Source: DATJZG01 sp035499295 (lineage in GTDB: Bacteria; Myxococcota; Myxococcia; Myxococcales; Anaeromyxobacteraceae). From it: a DNA stretch of 42,041 bases. Of the stretch, positions 16,418 through 26,866 are shown piece after piece (positions within the stretch are counted from its first letter, which is position 1; the number at the start of each line of letters is the position of its first letter). Position numbers and translations under genes: made by a program. A model generated the notes under the pieces. It was given only the letters and a program-made list of their open reading frames with translations, had not been told where the DNA came from and did not search any database. The stretch lies in NCBI GenBank assembly GCA_035499295.1, contig DATJZG010000128.1, positions 1 to 42,041 on the forward strand. The letters run 5' to 3'.

Positions 16418-17647
16418 ATGGCGAAGAGCGGGGACATCTTGGTGGGCCTGGACATCGGCACGACCAAGATCTGCGCCATCGTCGGTGAGGTCACCGACGA
16501 GGGCATCGACATCATCGGCATCGGCACCCACCCCTCGAAGGGGCTGCGCAAGGGGGTGGTGGTGAACATCGACGCCACCGTGGCCTCCATCAAGCGGGCC
16601 ATCGAGGAGGCCGAGCACATGGCGGGGTGCGAGATCACCACCGTCTACACCGGCATCGCCGGCGGCCACATCAAGGCCTTCCCCTCCCACGGGGTGGTGG
16701 CCGTCAAGGAGAAGGAGGTGCGCCAGGCCGACGTCGACCGGGTCATCGACCAGGCCAAGGCGGTGGCCATCCCTCTCGACCGCGAGGTGATCCACGTCCT
16801 GCCCCAGGAGTTCCTCGTCGACGACCAGGACGGCGTGAAGGAGCCGGTGGGGATGAGCGGGGTGCGACTGGAAGCGAAGGCCCTCATCGTCACCGGGGCG
16901 GTCTCCTCGGCGCAGAACATCGTGAAGTGCGCCCAGCGCACCGGCCTCAACGTCGCCGACATCGTCCTGCAGCCGCTCGCCAGCTCGCTCGCCACCCTCT
17001 CCGAGGACGAGAAGGAGCTCGGGGTGTGCCTGGTGGACATCGGCGGCGGCACCACCGACATCGCCATCTTCGCGAACGGCGCCATCGCCCACACCGCCGT
17101 CCTGTCGCTCGGCGGCAACCACCTCACCAACGACGTGGCGGTGGGGCTGCGCACCCCCACCCACGAGGCGGAGCGCATCAAGAAGACCTACGGCTGCGCG
17201 GTGGCCTCGATGGTGGACCGGACCGAGACCATCGAGGTGCCGAGCGTGGGCGGCGGCCAGGCGCGCGTCCTCTCCCGCCAGATCCTGGCCGAGATCGTGG
17301 AGCCGCGGGTGGAGGAGATCTTCATGCTCGTCCAGCACGAGATCCAGAAGTGCGGGCTCGAGGAGCACATCGCCTCCGGGGTGGTGATCACCGGAGGCTC
17401 GACCCTGCTCGCGGGCATGGGGGAGATGGCCGAGGAGGTCCTCGGCGTGCCGGTGCGCCGCGGGCTGCCGCGGGGCATCGGGGGGCTCGTGGACGTGGTG
17501 AAGAGCCCGCAGTTCGCCACCGCGGTGGGGCTCGTCATCTACGGCGCCCACCAGGGCGAGGGGAGCCCCTACTTCAAGATCCGCGAGGAGAACGTCTACC
17601 GCAAGGTCAAGAACCGCATGAAGGAATGGCTGGGCGAGATCTTCTAG
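16418..17647 (+). CDS. ftsA: Cell division protein FtsA
   Basis: FtsA is the actin-like protein that anchors FtsZ filaments to the membrane. The 409-residue product has the phosphate-1 motif GLDIGTTKICAIVGEV at the N terminus, the 1C domain with KEKEVRQADVDRVI and QEFLVDDQDGVKEPVGMSGVRLE, the phosphate-2 motif CLVDIGGGTTDIAIF, the adenosine motif VVITGGSTLLAGM, and a C-terminal amphipathic helix (VKNRMKEWLGEIF) that fits the membrane-targeting sequence. The ribosome site GGAGGT (16408-16413) overlaps the ftsQ stop, and ATG 16418 follows by two bases after that stop. Confidence 0.97.
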   Translation: MAKSGDILVGLDIGTTKICAIVGEVTDEGIDIIGIGTHPSKGLRKGVVVNIDATVASIKRAIEEAEHMAGCEITTVYTGIAGGHIKAFPSHGVVAVKEKEVRQADVDRVIDQAKAVAIPLDREVIHVLPQEFLVDDQDGVKEPVGMSGVRLEAKALIVTGAVSSAQNIVKCAQRTGLNVADIVLQPLASSLATLSEDEKELGVCLVDIGGGTTDIAIFANGAIAHTAVLSLGGNHLTNDVAVGLRTPTHEAERIKKTYGCAVASMVDRTETIEVPSVGGGQARVLSRQILAEIVEPRVEEIFMLVQHEIQKCGLEEHIASGVVITGGSTLLAGMGEMAEEVLGVPVRRGLPRGIGGLVDVVKSPQFATAVGLVIYGAHQGEGSPYFKIREENVYRKVKNRMKEWLGEIF

Positions 17648-17664
17648 CCCCTCGGAGAACGAAC

Positions 17665-18891
17665 ATGATCGAATACGAGAACCGGGAGCCGGCGGCGAAG
17701 ATCAAGGTGATCGGGGTCGGCGGCGGCGGCGGCAACGCCATCAACACCATGGTGGCCGGGCGGCTGGAGGGGGTGGAGTTCATCGCCGCCAACACCGACG
17801 TGCAGGCGCTCAACGCCAACCGGGCCCAGGTGAAGCTCCAGCTCGGCAAGAGCGTCTCGCGCGGGCTCGGGGCCGGGGCGAACCCGGAGCGCGGGCGGGA
17901 GGCGGCGCTGGAGGTGAAGGAGGCCCTCACCGACACCCTGGCCGGCGCCGACATGGTCTTCGTCACCGCCGGCATGGGCGGCGGCACCGGCACCGGCGGG
18001 GCCCCCATCATCGCCGACATCGCCAAGTCCACCGGCGCCCTCACCGTGGGCGTCGTCACCAAGCCCTTCCTCTTCGAGGGCAACCGGCGCCGCAAGCAGG
18101 CGGAGGCGGGCATCGCCGAGCTGCGCCAGGCGGTGGACACCCTCATCGTCATCCCCAACCAGCGGCTGCTCTCCGTCGCCGGCGAGAACATGTCGCTCGC
18201 CGACGCCTTCAAGCGCGCCGACGAGGTGCTCTTGAACGCGGTGCAGGGCATCAGCGACCTCATCACCGTCCACGGCCTCGTCAACGTGGACTTCGCCGAC
18301 GTCCGCACCATCATGGCCGAGCAGGGCATGGCGCTCATGGGGACCGGCCGGGGCACCGGCGCCAACCGCGCCGTCGAGGCCATGCAGGGCGCCATCAGCT
18401 CGCCCCTGCTCGAGGACGTCACCCTCGACGGCGCCACCGGCCTCCTCGTGAACATCACCGGCGGCTCCTCGCTCACGCTCCACGAGGTGAACGAGGCCGT
18501 CACCATGGCGCAGGCCGCCGCCGACCCCGAGGCGAACATCATCTTCGGCTCGGTGGTGGACGAGCGGATGGACGCCGAGGTGAAGATCACGGTGATCGCG
18601 ACCGGCTTCAGCGCCAAGGAGGCCCCGGTCCGCGCGGCCGCTCCCAAGCAGGTCTCGCTCCCGGCGGTCGCCGCCCCGCGCGCCGCCGCCCCGCCCCCGC
18701 TCCCGGCGCCCGCCCGGGCGGCGGAGCCGCGGCTCGCCCCCGCCCCGGCGCGCGCGCCCGAGCCGGCGCCGGCCCCGCGCCCGCGGCCGCCCCCGGCCCG
18801 CAGCCGCGAGGTCGCCCCCTACAAGCAGCTCGACGAGGACCAGTACGACATCCCCGCCTTCCTGCGCCGCGGGGGGCACCAGAAGGAGTAG
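17665..18891 (+). CDS. ftsZ: Cell division GTPase FtsZ
   Basis: FtsZ is the tubulin-like GTPase that forms the division ring. The 408-residue product has the N-terminal nucleotide-binding GVGGGGGNAINTM, the tubulin signature MGGGTGTGGAP, NLDFADVRTIM-type sequence (VNVDFADVRTIMAEQGMALMG) carrying the catalytic Asp loop, and the conserved C-terminal peptide YDIPAFLRR that binds FtsA. Between the core and this peptide is a Pro/Ala/Arg-rich linker of about 60 residues. GGAGAA ends six bases upstream of ATG 17665. The gene closes the dcw cluster and is followed by a strong hairpin. Confidence 0.98.
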   Translation: MIEYENREPAAKIKVIGVGGGGGNAINTMVAGRLEGVEFIAANTDVQALNANRAQVKLQLGKSVSRGLGAGANPERGREAALEVKEALTDTLAGADMVFVTAGMGGGTGTGGAPIIADIAKSTGALTVGVVTKPFLFEGNRRRKQAEAGIAELRQAVDTLIVIPNQRLLSVAGENMSLADAFKRADEVLLNAVQGISDLITVHGLVNVDFADVRTIMAEQGMALMGTGRGTGANRAVEAMQGAISSPLLEDVTLDGATGLLVNITGGSSLTLHEVNEAVTMAQAAADPEANIIFGSVVDERMDAEVKITVIATGFSAKEAPVRAAAPKQVSLPAVAAPRAAAPPPLPAPARAAEPRLAPAPARAPEPAPAPRPRPPPARSREVAPYKQLDEDQYDIPAFLRRGGHQKE

Positions 18892-18914
18892 CCGGCCCGA
18901 TCGCCGCGGCCGCC

Positions 18915-18961
18915 GGGCCCGGCCCCGACCGAGTCCCTCTCTCCGGTCGGGCGCCGGGCCC
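18915..18961 (+). terminator. Strong hairpin downstream of ftsZ
   Basis: The arms GGGCCCGGCCCCGACCG (18915-18931) and CGGTCGGGCGCCGGGCCC (18944-18961) pair along their whole length with one bulged G. A 12-nt loop lies between them. It starts 24 bp after the ftsZ stop. There is no T run directly after it, so it is an atypical terminator or a transcript-stabilising 3' hairpin. Confidence 0.6.
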
Positions 18962-19019
18962 GCCTTCCTCCTCCCAGCCGGGTCTTTCTCCGCCCCGGGC
19001 CGGGCGTTAGACCGTCGGG

Positions 19020-19442
19020 ATGTCCCCCGTCACCATCGCCGACCTCGACGAGCTGCTCTCGGCGAACGAGTTCACGCGCCGGCTCGGGGCGAGCGTGAAG
19101 GCCCTCGGCGAGGGGGAGTGCACCCTCGCCGTCCGCTACCAGCCCGAGCACGACCGGCCCGGGGGGATGGTGAGCGGCGCCCTCTACATGCACGCCGCCG
19201 ACGTGGCCTTCTGGTTCGCGGTGAAGACGCGGCTCGGCCTCGCCGACGCCTCGGTGACGAGCTCGATGACGACCGCCTTCCTGGGAAGCGCGCGCCGGGA
19301 GGGCTTCGAGTGCCGCGCCCGCGTGCTCAAGCTCGGCGGGCGCCTCATCTACGGGGTGGCGGAGTGCACCGCCGGGGCGCGCCCGCTCACCCACCACACC
19401 CTCACCTACGCGAGGCGCGAGGCCGGGGCTCCTCCCGGCTAG
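19020..19442 (+). CDS. PaaI-like hotdog-fold thioesterase
   Basis: The 140-residue protein has the single hotdog domain of the PaaI/DUF4442 acyl-CoA thioesterase group. The central helix segment RPGGMVSGALYMHAADVAFWFAV matches the hotdog pattern in which a Gly-Gly turn leads into the long helix with an acidic catalytic residue (Asp of AAD). The following SVTSSMTTAFLGSARREGFECRARVLKLGGRLIYGVAE gives the antiparallel sheet. Substrate cannot be read from sequence. ATG 19020 lies ten bases after TTAGAC, with only a weak ribosome site. Its stop shares bases with the stop of the convergent HD gene. Confidence 0.85.
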   Translation: MSPVTIADLDELLSANEFTRRLGASVKALGEGECTLAVRYQPEHDRPGGMVSGALYMHAADVAFWFAVKTRLGLADASVTSSMTTAFLGSARREGFECRARVLKLGGRLIYGVAECTAGARPLTHHTLTYARREAGAPPG

Positions 19443-19446
19443 GGAG
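19432..19446. terminator. Small hairpin over shared stop codons of the thioesterase and HD genes
   Basis: CTCCC-GGCTA-GGGAG forms a five-pair stem whose loop and right arm contain the tetranucleotide CTAG (19439-19442). CTAG provides TAG stops to both convergent genes. No T run is present. A bidirectional end signal is possible but the stem is short. Confidence 0.3.
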
Positions 19447-20068
19447 CGGGTGGGAGCGGCGGGGCCGGCTCGTCGGGGAGGTCCCTCGCCGGGGCGCCGG
19501 CGAGCCCGAGCGCCTCGGCGATGGGGACCTGGGAGCGCAGCACGAGCGCCACGAGCTCCGGCAGCGGCACGCCCCACTCCTCGGCGCCGCGCACGATGTA
19601 GCTGCGGTCGACCGAGCGGGCGAACGCCTTCTCCTTCATGCGCTTCAGCACCGACTCCACCGGCACGTCGGCCACCCGCTTGGAGGGGCGAACCAGGGCG
19701 CAGGCGCCCACGAACCCGGAGAGCTCGTCGGCCGCCAGGATGGCCTTCTCCACCGGGGCCACTCGCTCGATGCCGGTGTAGAAGGCGTGGGCGCCCACCG
19801 CGCGCACCACCGGCTCGGGCCAGCCCCGCTCCCTCAGGATCTCCATCCCGCGCCAGACGTGGTCCGCCTCGGTGGGGAAGCGCTCGTAGTCGAAGTCGTG
19901 CAGCAGCCCCACCACTCCCCATCGCTCGAGCTCGCCGGGGTCGGTCACCCCGCGGGTGCGCCCCAGTTCCCGCATGGTCGCCTCCACCGAGAGGGCGTGG
20001 CGGCGGAGCGGCTGGGACCCCGTGTACTCGGCGAGCAGGGCCCAGGCGGCGGCGCGGTCGTGCGGCAC
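19439..20068 (-). CDS. HD-domain phosphohydrolase
   Basis: The 209-residue protein is a stand-alone HD-domain protein: the first metal-ligand His lies in RRHALSVEATM, the HD pair is in GLLHDFDYERFP, and later His and Asp residues (VGAHAFY and AADELSGFV) complete the expected metal site. The family includes nucleotide and cyclic-di-nucleotide phosphohydrolases, and this variant resembles the HDIG-like predicted hydrolases with no other domain. Start GTG 20068 has TATCAT only six bases upstream and no ribosome site, so a leaderless message is plausible. Substrate is unknown. The C-terminal 20 residues are Pro/Ala-rich. Confidence 0.8.
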   Translation of the reverse strand: MPHDRAAAWALLAEYTGSQPLRRHALSVEATMRELGRTRGVTDPGELERWGVVGLLHDFDYERFPTEADHVWRGMEILRERGWPEPVVRAVGAHAFYTGIERVAPVEKAILAADELSGFVGACALVRPSKRVADVPVESVLKRMKEKAFARSVDRSYIVRGAEEWGVPLPELVALVLRSQVPIAEALGLAGAPARDLPDEPAPPLPPAP

Positions 20069-20158
20069 CCCCGGATGATATCCCCGCCGCCGCCCGGCGC
20101 CAGCGGGCTCGACTTCCCCCCGGGACCCGTGCTCTCATCCGCCTGCTTCGGTGAATCG

Positions 20159-20911
20159 ATGAAGGCGAAGGCGCTCCTCCTCACTTCCCTGGGAGTCGCG
20201 GCACTCCTGGCCGTCCCGGCGACCGCCTGGTTCCTGGCCGCGCAGCCGCGCCAGGCCTCCAACCTGGTCTTCGCGAACGCGGGCAGCGACCTGCGCTCGA
20301 CCGACGTGGAGTCGGCCCTGAAGGAGCTGTCCCTGCGGGTGAAGCAGGTGGAGGGCGGCCAGGTGGCGCTCCAGGGCGCGGCCATGCTGCAGCAGACCCA
20401 GATCGGCTCGGTCCAGGCCGCCGGCGAGGAGCAGCGCGCCGCCACCGAGGCCCGCATCTCGGCGCTCGAGGGGAAGATGACGGAGTCCGTCACCACCCGC
20501 AAGCGGCTCGAGTACTCCGACAGCGCCTCCAGCATCTCGGTGGCCGCGAACTACACCCATCTGCGCGACATCGGCTCCTTCGGGAAGAACGCCGCCACCA
20601 CCGGCCTCCTCCTCACCTGGAGCACCCACATCGACGCGATGGGGGAGCCCGGGACCTTCTGCGACTTCCAGATCCGGGTGGACGGCCGGCCGGACGAGGA
20701 GCGCGAGGGCGGCGGGGGACGGGCGGTGGTGTACGTGCCGCCGAACGCGAGCGGGGGCTCCTCCCCGGTGACGGTCTCGGCGCTCTTCGGCCGCGTCGGG
20801 CCGGGGCAGCACACCGTGGCCGTGTGGCTGCGCGGGACCTCCCGCGAGTGCCTCGAGAACTACGGCAACTTCCCGCGGGCGGTGATCGTGGAGGAAGGGC
20901 CGCGCGGCTGA
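20159..20911 (+). CDS. Unrecognised membrane-anchored coiled-coil protein
   Basis: I do not recognise this 250-residue protein. It starts with a signal anchor or signal peptide (AKALLLTSLGVAALLAVPATAWFLA), followed by a helical heptad-rich segment (about 55-120, rich in Leu, Glu, Gln and Ala) that should form a coiled coil. The C-terminal half (about 125-250) is predicted beta-rich with FCDFQIRVDGRP and VYVPPNASGG, and holds two Cys (about 170 and 235) that could form a disulfide. This looks like an exported stalk plus a beta-sandwich head, as in trimeric or adhesin-like proteins. ATG 20159 gives the signal anchor. Convergent with the next gene, 5 bp apart. Confidence 0.7.
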   Translation: MKAKALLLTSLGVAALLAVPATAWFLAAQPRQASNLVFANAGSDLRSTDVESALKELSLRVKQVEGGQVALQGAAMLQQTQIGSVQAAGEEQRAATEARISALEGKMTESVTTRKRLEYSDSASSISVAANYTHLRDIGSFGKNAATTGLLLTWSTHIDAMGEPGTFCDFQIRVDGRPDEEREGGGGRAVVYVPPNASGGSSPVTVSALFGRVGPGQHTVAVWLRGTSRECLENYGNFPRAVIVEEGPRG

Positions 20912-20916
20912 GAGGG

Positions 20917-21276
20917 CTACCGACGCGCCAGGATGACGTCGGAGCGGGCGGATAGCTCCGCCGTCTTGGCGAGCAGGGCCTCCACCTCGCGGTAGACGGC
21001 CTCGGCCTCGCCCGGGTCCTCGTCCGGCTCCCCGAGCCGGGCGAGGAGGTCGCCCACCTTGAGCAGGCGCTGGTGGGCGAGGAGCAGCTCGCGCGCCAGC
21101 CGCGCGCCGGCGCGGGAGTAGATGAGGCCGCTCTGGAAGAGCCGGGCGAGCGCCCGCTTGTTCACGTCCAGGATCTGGCGGCTGCGGCGCTGGCAGTCGA
21201 CGAGCCGGCGCTCGTCTCGCGCCAGCGAAAGGTCGATCACGGGGGAGCCCTGCTCCCCACTGCGCTGCAAGCGCAC
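20917..21276 (-). CDS. Small helical protein of unknown function
   Basis: No family is recognised. The 119-residue product is almost wholly helical and charged, with repeated Leu/Arg/Glu patterns (RRSRQILDVNKRALARLFQSGLIYSRAGARLARELLLAH) and no signal peptide or Cys cluster. I chose GTG 21276 because AGGAGG (21285-21290) precedes it at good spacing and a promoter at 21300-21329 lies just upstream; the frame is open to a TTG at 21348, but that start would lie before the promoter. It stands downstream of alaS on the same strand. The 115-bp gap and own promoter argue for separate expression. Confidence 0.65.
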   Translation of the reverse strand: MRLQRSGEQGSPVIDLSLARDERRLVDCQRRSRQILDVNKRALARLFQSGLIYSRAGARLARELLLAHQRLLKVGDLLARLGEPDEDPGEAEAVYREVEALLAKTAELSARSDVILARR

Positions 21277-21299
21277 CAGGGCAACCTCCTGCGACGCCC

Positions 21300-21329
21300 A
21301 TGGTAGGAGGGGCGCGCCGGCCGGGTCAA
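21300..21329 (-). promoter_or_regulatory. Sigma-70 type promoter for the small helical protein
   Basis: On the minus strand TTGACC (five of six matches to TTGACA) is followed after 18 bp by TACCAT (four of six to TATAAT). Transcription would begin near 21293, a few bases before the AGGAGG ribosome site of the 20917-21276 gene. It is the best-formed -35/-10 pair I found in the window. Confidence 0.5.
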
Positions 21330-21391
21330 CGGGTTCGCGCCTCGTCAACCGGCCCCGGGTCTTGACACGGCGCGACGGGGCGCTCCCGCGA

Positions 21392-24070
<2,679 letters not shown>

Positions 24071-24101
24071 TCGGATTCGCTCGTCGTCTCGGGGGAGCCG
24101 T

Positions 24102-24130
24102 TAGATAACACCGCCGACCGGGTCGGTCCA
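24102..24130 (-). promoter_or_regulatory. Possible alaS promoter
   Basis: On the minus strand TGGACC (four of six) and TATCTA (four of six) are separated by 17 bp. Transcription would start near 24095 and leave a leader of about 25 nt before the alaS ATG. Weak by score, but it is the only AT-rich stretch in the 97-bp gap. Confidence 0.35.
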
Positions 24131-24167
24131 TCCCGCCCGCCCCGCGGCGCCCTGCGGCTCGGAGAGG

Positions 24168-24587
24168 CTACTCGCCCGCCGGCGGCGGCAGCTCCACCTT
24201 CCAGCGGCCGCCCTCGCGGACGACGTGCACCTCGCGCGCCGGGCCGCTCGCCGGCTCCACCCGCAGGACGGCGCGGTCGCCGGACGAGGAGGCGAGCGAG
24301 ACCGCCGCGGGCGGCCGCGCCCCGAGCGCGGCGTCGCCGAGGAGGAGCGCGCGCGCGTTCGCGGGGACCACCCCGGGCGCCGCGGCGGCGGCACGCCTCG
24401 CCTGCCCCTCGAGCCAGCGCTGGCTCCCGGCCGAGAGGAGCGACCAGGCCGCCTCGGCGTCGCGGTCGGCGACGGCCCGGGCGAGCGCCCGGTAGCTCCC
24501 TTCCGGGCTCTCGTCCCGGGCGCAGCCCGAGGCGAGGAGGGCGGCGAGGGCGAGCGAGGCGAAGGGGATGGGAGGGAGGCGGCGCAC
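24168..24587 (-). CDS. Small lipoprotein, NTF2-like/DUF4878-like
   Basis: The 139-residue product has a lipoprotein signal with LLASGC at about 17-22, so it should be acylated and membrane-anchored. The mature part starts with SPEGSYRALARAVADRDAEAAWSLLSAGSQRWLE and ends with a beta segment REVHVVREGGRWKVELPPP. That helix-then-sheet arrangement is like DUF4878/NTF2-like lipoproteins that read 'pool of residues, then drop in activity', but the match is by eye only. GTG 24587 is the start that gives the shortest complete signal peptide. It lies between trmB (41 bp upstream) and alaS (97 bp downstream) on the same strand. Function unknown. Confidence 0.68.
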   Translation of the reverse strand: MRRLPPIPFASLALAALLASGCARDESPEGSYRALARAVADRDAEAAWSLLSAGSQRWLEGQARRAAAAAPGVVPANARALLLGDAALGARPPAAVSLASSSGDRAVLRVEPASGPAREVHVVREGGRWKVELPPPAGE

Positions 24588-24628
24588 GGACGCCGCCGAG
24601 GATAACCCGTCCCGCGCCGCGCCGCCCG

Positions 24629-25234
24629 CTACTCGCGCACGAGCCTCAGCCGCCACACCCGCTCTCCGCTCGCGAGGTAGCGCTTCTCCCGGGTGGAGGG
24701 GATCTCGTCGGGCGCGCGCTCGGCGAAGCGCCCCCGCCCGGCGGAGTTCGCGAAGCCCGCCCCCTCCAGGCGCGCGAGCGCCTCCTCGGCGTAGCGCTCG
24801 ACGTCGGTGCGGAAGTCGAGCTCGCCCCCGGGGCGCAGGAGCCTCAGCAGGAGGGTCGACATCCCGTCGTCGAGGAGCCGGCGCCGCTCGTGGCGCCGCT
24901 TCCACCAGGGGTCGGGGAAGTGCACGTGCACCGCGTCGAGCGAGCCGGCGCGGAAGAGCCGGGGCGCGAGGAGCCTCGCGTCGCCCTGGAGGACGAGCAC
25001 GTTCGCGAGCCCGCGCCGCGCGGCCTTCGCCGCCACGTCGGCCGCGAACTTCCTCCGCTGCTCGATGGCGACGAGCGCGCGCTCCGGGTGGCGGGCGCCG
25101 AAGGCGATGGCGAAGCCTCCGTGGCCGCACCCGATCTCGAGCGCCATGCGCGCGGCCGCTTCTCCGAACGTCACACCCCAGTCGGGTCTCAGGTCCGCCG
25201 CCAGGGGCTCTTCGTCTCCCTCCGAGAAGATCAT
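24629..25234 (-). CDS. trmB: tRNA (guanine-N7-)-methyltransferase
   Basis: TrmB makes m7G46 in tRNA variable loops using S-adenosylmethionine. The 201-residue protein carries the SAM motif LEIGCGHGGFAIAFGARHP, the acidic end of strand 2 (VAIEQRRKFA), and the family signature VHFPDPWWKRRHERRRL, followed by LLRPGGELDFRTD and a C-terminal TREKRYLASGERVWRL. ATG 25234 was chosen as the first Met before the conserved region; it gives a slightly short but complete enzyme. It is divergent from the 25277 lipoprotein with a 42-bp gap. Confidence 0.92.
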   Translation of the reverse strand: MIFSEGDEEPLAADLRPDWGVTFGEAAARMALEIGCGHGGFAIAFGARHPERALVAIEQRRKFAADVAAKAARRGLANVLVLQGDARLLAPRLFRAGSLDAVHVHFPDPWWKRRHERRRLLDDGMSTLLLRLLRPGGELDFRTDVERYAEEALARLEGAGFANSAGRGRFAERAPDEIPSTREKRYLASGERVWRLRLVRE

Positions 25235-25276
25235 CCGCCAAGGCTCCGTGCCGCGTTTCGGTGATAATGGTCCCCG

Positions 25277-26866
25277 ATGCGCCGCGCCCTGCCGCTCCTC
25301 CTCGCCCTCTCGGTCGGAGCGAGCGGCTGCCGGAAGAAGGCCGAGTACCCTCCGCCCGAGCGCTACCTCCCGGCCACGGCCCCCCTCGCCGTGGTCATCC
25401 CCGCCCTCGGGGCGGCGGCGCGCCAGGTGGGAGCGCTGTATCGCACGGTTGCCCAGGCTCCGCCAGCGGCGCAGCTCGCCGAGGCCTACGGGGCGGTCCG
25501 GTCCCAGCTCGGCTTCGACCCCCTCGACCCCCGGGGCCTGGAGCAGGCCGGAGTCGACCCGAACGGCAGCGCCGGCTTCGCCACCGGCGAGACCCCGCTC
25601 CTCGTCCTCCCCATCCTCGACCTCGCGCGCTTCGACTCCACCGCCGCGCGGCTGGCCAGGGACCGGATGGGAGCCGCCGAGCGCATCGCCTTCAAGGTGA
25701 AGGGGCTCGAGGTGGTGGCCTTCCGGAAGGACTCGGCCTCCGGGGCGGCGCTCGCCTACGTCGCCGTCGGCCCGCACGCGCTCCTCTCGCCCGGGCCGCG
25801 CGGCCCCGACGCGGTCGCCTCCGCCGCCCTGCTGCCCGAGGAGCGATCGCTCGCGAAGAGCCCGCTCTTCGGCCCGGCCCGGGCGGCGGTGGGCGAGGGG
25901 TATCTCGCCACCGCGCTCGCGCCGCCCGGCTCCCCGCTCCTCTCCGGCGCGACCGCGGCGCGGGACGGGGCCGCCCTCGGGGTGCGCGCGAGCGCCACCG
26001 CCCTCGGCCTCCGGCTCGCCCTCCTCCTCCCGCCCGACCGGGAGAGGTGGTGGCGGGCGGTCGAGAGCCCGGAGGGCGGGCGGGCGCCGGCCGAGGCCTC
26101 GCGGCTCGCCCCCGACGCGGTCCTCCTCTTGCGCTGGGCCGGAGACCCCTCGGCGGGGTACCGGCGGGCGGCGCCGCTGCTCCCCGCCGACTTCGCGCGG
26201 TCGCTCGCCGCCGCCCGCCTCGACCCGGAGAAGGAGCTCGTCGCGGCGCTCGCCCCGGGCGCCGCCCTCTCGCTCTCCCTGGCGAAGGGCTTCACCTTCA
26301 CCGAGTTCTCCTCCCCGCGCTTCGACGTGCGGCGCCGGAACCCCTTCGGGCTCCTGGAGCTCGAGGCGGTCCTGCCGCTCCGCGACGCCTCGGCCCTCCG
26401 CCCCTTCCTCGAGCGCCTGCAGAAGGCCGGGCCGCGCCTGGGGGTGAAGGTGACGCCCCGGGGGCCCTCGGACTGGACGGTCGCCTGGGGCATGGCCCAG
26501 CTCGGCCTCCACCTCGCCGGCGACCGGCTCCTCGTCGCCGGCCCGGCGGCGCGCCTCGCGGACCTTTCGGGGAGGGAGCGGGGCGGGGGCGGCTACCAGG
26601 CGACGACGGAGGCGGCCGGGGCCGCGCTCGCCACCGGCCTCGGGGGCGCGGTCGTCGACGTCGACCACCTGGTGCACGCCATCGAGGGGCTGCCGGAGGC
26701 TGCCTACGGCAGCGGCCCGAACGCGGTGGTGATGCGCTCCCTCGTCGACCGCTACCTCGAGCCCGCCTCGGCGCTCGCCACCGTCTCCCTGCGCCTCGAC
26801 CTCGCCCCCGGGGCGGCGCTCCTCGACCTCGAGGTGGTGGGGCGCTCCGCGCCCCCGAAGCCGTGA
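25277..26866 (+). CDS. Large lipoprotein of unknown function, linked to ABC transporter
   Basis: The 529-residue product has a lipoprotein signal (MRRALPLLLALSVGASGC, Cys 18), then a long Ala/Leu-rich soluble part of mixed helix and sheet with no motif I can name. Its general make-up, with repeated 'LARFDSTAARL' and 'DASALRPFLERLQKAG' elements, is like the DUF3352-type exported proteins of Myxococcota, but this is a guess. Its stop overlaps the ATPase start (GTGA at 26863-26866), so it is co-translated with the ABC transporter and may be its periplasmic partner or cargo. A GATAAT hexamer ends eight bases before ATG 25277, with no ribosome site. Confidence 0.78.
   Translation: MRRALPLLLALSVGASGCRKKAEYPPPERYLPATAPLAVVIPALGAAARQVGALYRTVAQAPPAAQLAEAYGAVRSQLGFDPLDPRGLEQAGVDPNGSAGFATGETPLLVLPILDLARFDSTAARLARDRMGAAERIAFKVKGLEVVAFRKDSASGAALAYVAVGPHALLSPGPRGPDAVASAALLPEERSLAKSPLFGPARAAVGEGYLATALAPPGSPLLSGATAARDGAALGVRASATALGLRLALLLPPDRERWWRAVESPEGGRAPAEASRLAPDAVLLLRWAGDPSAGYRRAAPLLPADFARSLAAARLDPEKELVAALAPGAALSLSLAKGFTFTEFSSPRFDVRRRNPFGLLELEAVLPLRDASALRPFLERLQKAGPRLGVKVTPRGPSDWTVAWGMAQLGLHLAGDRLLVAGPAARLADLSGRERGGGGYQATTEAAGAALATGLGGAVVDVDHLVHAIEGLPEAAYGSGPNAVVMRSLVDRYLEPASALATVSLRLDLAPGAALLDLEVVGRSAPPKP

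Noticed and set aside
21362..21367. TTGACA on the plus strand before alaS
   Set aside because: It points into the antisense strand of alaS and no -10 or gene follows on that strand.
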